Below are positions 58,795-64,000 of a stretch of DNA of 64,000 nt, in pieces. Position 1 is the stretch's first letter; each line of letters starts with the position of its first letter. The notes under the pieces were generated by a model, which saw nothing but the letters and a program-made list of their open reading frames with translations, was not told where the DNA came from and made no database searches. This DNA comes from Anseranas semipalmata (Eukaryota > Chordata > Aves > Anseriformes > Anseranatidae): positions 132,729 to 196,728 of the forward strand of contig VXAA01005249.1 of assembly GCA_013399115.1 (NCBI GenBank). The letters are read 5' to 3'. A program made the position numbers and the translations under genes.

Positions 58795-59937
58795 ATGGTG
58801 GTCTAGAGTTAACTTCTATCTTCCATTTAACTACAGAGTAGACATGAAATGTAGACAAAAGCATACACTGATCTTTACCACAACATCAAAGTCTGTATTT
58901 AATATCCATGTTATGTCAAAAGAATTCAACTAAGAACATAGACACTGAGCTGCAGAATCACCTTTTAAGTTGCATAGCATATTTTGGAACACTTTCAAGG
59001 TGCTCAGATTATTCTGAAACTGCATTGTTTTCAGGATCAGAAAGCTGGTTTTATCAATTTTGTACAAATGAGGAGCATAACTACAAGCTTCATGGACATC
59101 CCCTGTGAAATCGGCAACATATGTATTCAGTCAAACTGCCTGCTCAGTGGCAAATAAATATGAATAAATATTTCTGCTGAACCTGGCACCCTACTGCTAT
59201 GACCAAGACATTAGGCTGATATTTAAGTTTATATACCAGGTTCTAGCCCTCTCTGCCTGCATCATCTAAGACAAGAATGTATATCTTTGCTAGTGATTTG
59301 TTTAAGACCTGAGTTGCAAATGGAACCTATTGCCAAAATAAAACCAAAAGCGATCCCTACGGTTCATTGGCCAGATATGCTTTTTGCAGGAATGGAAGTG
59401 GGGTAGAGTTTCATTTTGGGGCAGTAAAATGGCTCCAAAGAAAGAAGAAATGGGTCAGGTTTTCTTCTGATCCTTACCCATAACTGTCTTGAAGCTACTG
59501 AGAGACTTGAAACATGATAGAGGCCACATAAGGTTCCTGGGTGTAAAGTGCTACCTCCTGATACAGACCTGAAACTTGTTCAGGTAGCCAAACTATCCTG
59601 CGCCCATACAAAGGTCTTGTGTAAGCTTTTAAAACCAGAATGGTTAGACACATTCTCCTGATGGGCTGAAAAATAATGTAGGCTGAATGTGTATGCACTA
59701 TTTATCTCAAAGCCTCTGGTCTGTGTCCAGCCATGGAAACCATGGTCCTACCTTTTATAATGATTTTTGTTTCTTTAGGATTGAGTTTTTAGATTGCCTT
59801 TGCCTACATAAACTCCATGATGATTTTCTCTGCTAACAGATCTCAAGTAATTTTAACTTCTACCTGTTAATTTTCAAAGCCTCACTTTGTCCGCTTTTCA
59901 GGTTAAATATAGGAGGGTGGGATTTTGACAGGTGGGA
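58781..59937. other. Unique non-coding sequence between CR1 copies
   Basis: AT-rich, with no element or gene recognised. Open frames are below 70 codons. Confidence 0.5.
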
Positions 59938-60210
59938 TTTCTGACAGGACAAGGGTGAATGGTTTTAAACTAAAAGAGGGGAGATTAAGATTAGATATTA
60001 GGAGGAAATTCTTCACTGTGAGGGTGGTGATGCACTGGAACAGGTTGCCCAGAGAAGCTGTGGATGGCCCATCCCTGGAAGTGTTTGAGGCCAGGTTGGA
60101 TGAGGCCCTGGGCAGCCTGATCTAGTGGGAGGTGTCCCTGCCCATGGCAGGGGGGGTTGGAACCAGATGGTCTTTAAGGTCTCTTCCAACTCTAGCCATT
60201 GTATGATTTT
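59938..60210 (+). mobile_element. CR1 retrotransposon 3' end, plus strand
   Basis: A 5'-truncated copy with the ORF2 tail and a 3' UTR bearing the CCCTGCC/GGCAGGG stem-loop; it ends with CATTGTATGATTTTA, a decayed octamer region. The 3' UTR is close to that of the 28-kb and 12.4-kb copies. Confidence 0.95.
59940..60125 (+). pseudogene. CR1 ORF2 C-terminal tail
   Basis: An open frame ending at the normal CR1 ORF2 stop (60123-60125) encodes [39 protein letters not shown] and [22 protein letters not shown]. It is only the last 60 or so residues, so it has no activity. Confidence 0.9.
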
Positions 60211-61180
60211 ATCTGAAGCCATATTTTAAATACATGTATGTTCATGCAAATATGGTATCCATATAGTATCTTAAGGCCCTTCAGGAAGTTAATATTGTTT
60301 CCAAATTTGGAGTCAAAGCATATTATCATAACATTCAAAGGCCAGGTAAAGAATAATGAATAAATTAGTGAATAAATTTGAAGTCCAAGTATGCATGGAT
60401 AAACTGTCTGTATACGAAATATTCTATTCTTCATTACTGAGACAACAACTGCCATCAAGTATATGAACACTTACCCTCCTGAGGCACATATTGTCAGTAC
60501 ACCCAGAGTCCTTTTGTACTCTGCAGTCTTCTAATGAGGTCATGTCATTCAGAGTAATTTATTTTCCTATCTTCTAGTGTTTTTCACTTAAAAAAAGAAA
60601 CATTTGATTCTCTACCAAGGAAATGGGAATCTCCAGACCTAAACAAGCAATAAGACAGAAACTATGTTCTATTTCTTGGAGAAAGGTGAGTGAAATGCTG
60701 CTCACAGCTTTCTCCCAGAGCAGCCCTACTACTCTTTCTGTTCCTGGGTGGTAACAGATGGGTGGGAAGGAGCTTTTTCCAGGATGTGCAGTTTAAAAGG
60801 GCCATGTTTATTCCTGGCTTGCTATCCAGTGTTGGGTTTAAGGAACATTGACATTTGGATCTCTTTGGGGATGACGGGTAGATTATGCCAAAGCAGAAGC
60901 AGGTAAAATCTCCTTGACAGATAGGGTATTTAAATCTGATGCCTACCACTGTACTTTAATGGAGGTCCAGGTGTCAGCTGAACATTGCAAAACCCAGATA
61001 ATATTAGATATGTATATACAGACCAATGAGACAGCCTTTTGGAGGCTGCCAATATCTAGAGATACAGAGACGTGCCCTGGGAATTCCAGGGCATTGCAGG
61101 AGAGCCCCAGGAGGTGGGAGAAGGGACCACTGCTTTTAGTGTATTTCTCAGACTTGTAAGAGTTGTTTTCACACTATAGA

Positions 61181-61219
61181 TTATTATTATTATTATTATT
61201 TTTACTATTATTATTTTTA
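61181..61219. repeat. (ATT)n simple repeat, interrupted
   Basis: ATT units with a TTTAC interruption, ending in a T/A run. Confidence 0.92.
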
Positions 61220-62075
61220 AACAAGAATTTGATTGGCTTCAAAGTTTAGTTTGTCTGCTTTCCAGGCAGTTAAACTTTCCCATGGCCCAGTCTTACATTC
61301 ACAGCAATTGATGTTGTTTTGTTTTGCCTGATGAAGCCACTACTCTGAATCTGTGGTAATAACACAGACAAATATTCATCTGTTTTATTTTTTGAGAATT
61401 CACCCTGTGTCTGCACCAATAGTGAACAGTTTATATGGCTGTCCTAAGACAGGATCTTTGTGGGTGTTTCTGGAGTAAAGGAGGAGAAGAACAAGCAATA
61501 GAATTCTTCTAGGGGTTTGTTCTCCAAGGAGTAGTTTGTTTTCCCTATGACCTCCACAGTGCTTGGACAAATAAACTCTTTAGTTTGGAAGTCTAGAACC
61601 AGACTAGCATATTCATTAGGCTCAAGCCAAGTGGTTTAGGCCATCTGTTTCAGTTTCAAAAAGTGCAATTGCCAAATAAAGGTTTATGCATGGGGCCGTA
61701 TATTTGGGATAGACTGCCATAAAATCTGGGCAGTCTACATGGTAAAAAGCATGGATTCATATTTTCTGTGTCTATAGAAAAAGCTGCTAAGTCTGCATGA
61801 CTTTCCAAGCACAGAATGAAGGAGAGAAATCAGGGCATTTGGTCCCTACCACAGCATGCTGCAGCCAAAGAGTCATTGCAGGAGGGAAATGTGTGATGGC
61901 AGTGTAAAATTCTCTACAGGTGGTGAGAGTGGCTGCACAGGGCAATGTTCGTCATCATTATTGAATTGCTTTAATAGAATAATCCATAACATTTCTTGCA
62001 GAGAAATATCATAGTATTTAAAATTAAGGCTGTGGGAACTCAGTGCGGAAAAATCCGCCTGGCAAGAAACTTGCG

Positions 62076-62079
62076 TTTT

Positions 62080-62123
<44 letters not shown>

Positions 62124-62124
62124 T
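62076..62124. repeat. (CTTT)11 microsatellite
   Basis: Eleven perfect CTTT units (62081-62124) preceded by five T. The pure pyrimidine strand is likely to be length-variable between individuals. The reading frame through it gives Ser-Phe-Leu repeats that are not a real protein. Confidence 0.97.
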
Positions 62125-62341
62125 AAGAAATTGAAAATCTCTTTCAACTTTGTAAAGCTAAGCACAGCTACAATAAAGTCCATAGCGAATTCAGCTGCCA
62201 AAGAAAAATAAAGAAAATAGTAGTTGCAGAGCAAAGCAGTCAGTCTTAATGTTTTTTGTCATCATTGCAGAATAGATTGCATGCAATAGAAGAAAAGTAG
62301 GCATTGCAACTCATAACCTTCAAGCTTGCTTGCCCATTTGT

Positions 62342-62358
62342 GTTTTTTTTTTTTTTTC
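62342..62358. repeat. Poly-T tract
   Basis: A run of about 15-17 T, ending CCTAG. Confidence 0.85.
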
Positions 62359-62737
62359 CTAGCGCAAATCTGAAAGTACCTCATTTTGTGTGCTATAAGC
62401 CAAGGCTACATGGAGATGTTAAACTGGGTTTTCTTGCTGCTGACTGAATTTTTCAAAACAATTACCCAGTTCTGCTGAGTTGTTGCTGTGTTGAGCACTT
62501 TTCCATGACAAACCTTAATTTAATTACATTTCTTAAACTATTCAAGTCCATTAAGCATAACGTCTTTGCCAGATAAGGATGGTGGTGCTGAATATAAAAT
62601 AATTTGATAGTTTCAGTATCAGAACCTCAAGGATTTCTGAGTTTTCAATGTCCATTCACAAATTTTCAACCACAGAAATCTAGCTACAGAAGCCACCAGA
62701 TTTCACAAAGGCAGGTAGCAAATAAAACTCATCCTGT

Positions 62738-62777
62738 ATTTTCTTTTTTCTTTTGTTTTGTTTTGTTTGTTTGTTTA
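62738..62777. repeat. T-rich (TTTTG)/(TTTG) tract
   Basis: A T/C-rich start followed by TTTTG units and then TTTG units. Confidence 0.88.
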
Positions 62778-63720
62778 AGTGGGAGATGAGGACAGAAGGG
62801 AAACAGAGATTTTTTTTAGTCACAAAACTAACCAAGAATGGGAAGAATCACTAACAGCATGTAATTGTCCCAAATCCCAAAGGCCTAGAAGACTAAGCAG
62901 TGAAAAGAAAGTACTGGAATGGGTTACGAATTTCTCAAAAAGGGGCAAAGGATTTGTGATGTGTACATCTTCAGCCATTCTAGTTGCAGAACCAGCACAT
63001 ATATCCACAATGGGTGTGCATCGCACAACCTGTAAGAACTTATTTTCCTTGGTAACAATAAAAGATTTGATGAATTTGTTTCCATGATAACTCTTTCCAT
63101 TGGTTAAAAATTTATAGGTTTAGTGCAGAAGAATCCTATAAGATCCCCGAAGAGTCATATGAACAACAGCGTTGCATTTATACAGCAGTGATGGTGTGTG
63201 TCCTATTCAGGCAGAGCCCTGGCCACAGTAACTTGAGTATCTGTGGCTCAACTGGCATTTGAAACCCCTAGTACTAGAAGTCAAACTGAAATGGTCCTCA
63301 ACATAGCAAGTAGTCAAATTAGTGAGCCACAGTCATGCACATTTTCCCCTGTGGCTGTCAATACTGACTTACAGAATTACAGAAATGAAGTTGAAGACTT
63401 TTGAAGACTATGTCCTTGTGTTTAGATCTCTGTGTTGACTCCAATGAAACAAGATTTTGCCTTCAAGACAGTGTTCTTCCACAGTGCAAAATAGGATCAA
63501 AATTAAATTCTTGTACAGTCAGAGAGAATAGATTCTTGGAAAGTGTTTCTGATACCTCAAAATCAAGCATAGCCAGGAAAATATTCTTAAATTGATATTC
63601 TTATGTAAAAATACAAACCAATGAGTGTTGAGTGCTGGTGGTAAAATTTATTTCTGTTTTATAAAGACACATTATAACAGCATCTTTAAAAAGTGATAAA
63701 TATTTTTGACATCTTCAGAT

Positions 63721-64000
63721 ACACAGAATCACACAGAATCACAGAATGGTTGAGGTTGGAAGGGACCTCTGGAGATAATCTATTCCAATCCCCTGCCAAG
63801 CAGGGTCACCTAGAGCATGTTACACAGGATCGCATCCAGGCGGGTTTTGAATATCTCCAAAGGAGATTCCACAACCTCTCTGGGCAGCCTGTTTGTCCTG
63901 GTTTCGGAATTGTTCCAGTGCTCTGTCACCCGAATCGTAAAGAAGTGCTTCCTCATATGGCGATGAAACCTCCTGTGCATTGATTTATATCCATTACCCC
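63721..64000 (-). mobile_element. CR1 retrotransposon, minus strand, cut by window end
   Basis: The 3' end of a minus-strand CR1: octamer-like ACAGAATCAC repeats (63721-63745), the 3' UTR ('ggttgaggttggaagggacctctggaga'), a 'caagcagggtcacctagagca' segment, then the ORF2 tail in reverse, continuing past the window edge. A 21-bp insertion of foreign sequence lies at about 63894-63914. The rest of the element must lie to the right. Confidence 0.95.

Larger units (their letters stand above)
60211..63720. other. Unique non-coding sequence, no gene recognised
   Basis: Contains ATT, CTTT, poly-T and TTTTG tracts (listed where long). Plus-strand frames at 60914-61159 and 62779-63087 (81 and 102 codons) and the minus-strand frame at 60662-60949 (95 codons) show no domain I know. 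Confidence 0.5.

Noticed and set aside
1..64000. CRISPR arrays, operons, bacterial promoters or terminators, tRNA or rRNA genes
   Set aside because: None seen. The evenly spaced repeats are all simple microsatellites, and the CR1 content marks vertebrate nuclear DNA.

Overview
The window looks like avian nuclear DNA with no protein-coding host gene that I can recognise. The main evidence is a set of about thirteen CR1 (chicken repeat 1) non-LTR retrotransposon fragments. Several keep the CR1 hallmarks: 5' truncation, a short 3' UTR with a compact stem-loop, and a 3' end built of ATTCTATG-like octamers. Short intron/intergenic microsatellites, AT-rich unique sequence and small assembly gaps complete the picture. 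I would place it in a bird, possibly a neoavian, but the sequence alone does not fix species or chromosome. I cannot tell whether the window is a gene desert or the inside of a very large intron.

Layout. 0-9.6 kb is mostly unique sequence with simple repeats, a G-rich tract, a long polypyrimidine tract, an inverted pair of 42-bp repeats (3.0 and 3.9 kb) and a 47-N gap. 9.6-16.5 kb is a CR1-rich block: a diverged plus-strand copy, a well-kept minus-strand 3' end at 12.4 kb, a 2.2-kb minus-strand copy with an internal deletion (13.07-15.26 kb), and another old plus-strand copy at 16.1 kb. 16.5-26.6 kb is AT-rich with one deleted CR1 (22.4 kb), a faint ancient one (19.2 kb) and two N gaps. 26.6-29.1 kb holds the largest element, a plus-strand CR1 that retains endonuclease and reverse-transcriptase motifs but is broken by a stop, a deletion and frameshifts. 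A CR1 3' end lies at 31.8 kb and a shorter one at 37.1 kb. From 37.3 to 58.2 kb I see no CR1 at all; it contains a CpG-rich patch (39.3 kb), a pair of 78-bp direct repeats 1.6 kb apart (42.2 and 43.8 kb), a GC-rich patch (44.8 kb), and microsatellites including an ATT tract that looks duplicated across a single N. The last 6 kb carries three more CR1 pieces, the final one running off the window.

Nothing in the window works together as an operon or pathway. The only coding relics are CR1 ORF2 fragments, all defective. Most of the longer open frames are antisense shadows of CR1; the rest match no family I know. I found no convincing undescribed system. The observations most worth a check are the two non-CR1 repeat pairs, the CpG-rich patch, the CR1-free 21-kb stretch and the assembly anomaly at 57.0 kb.
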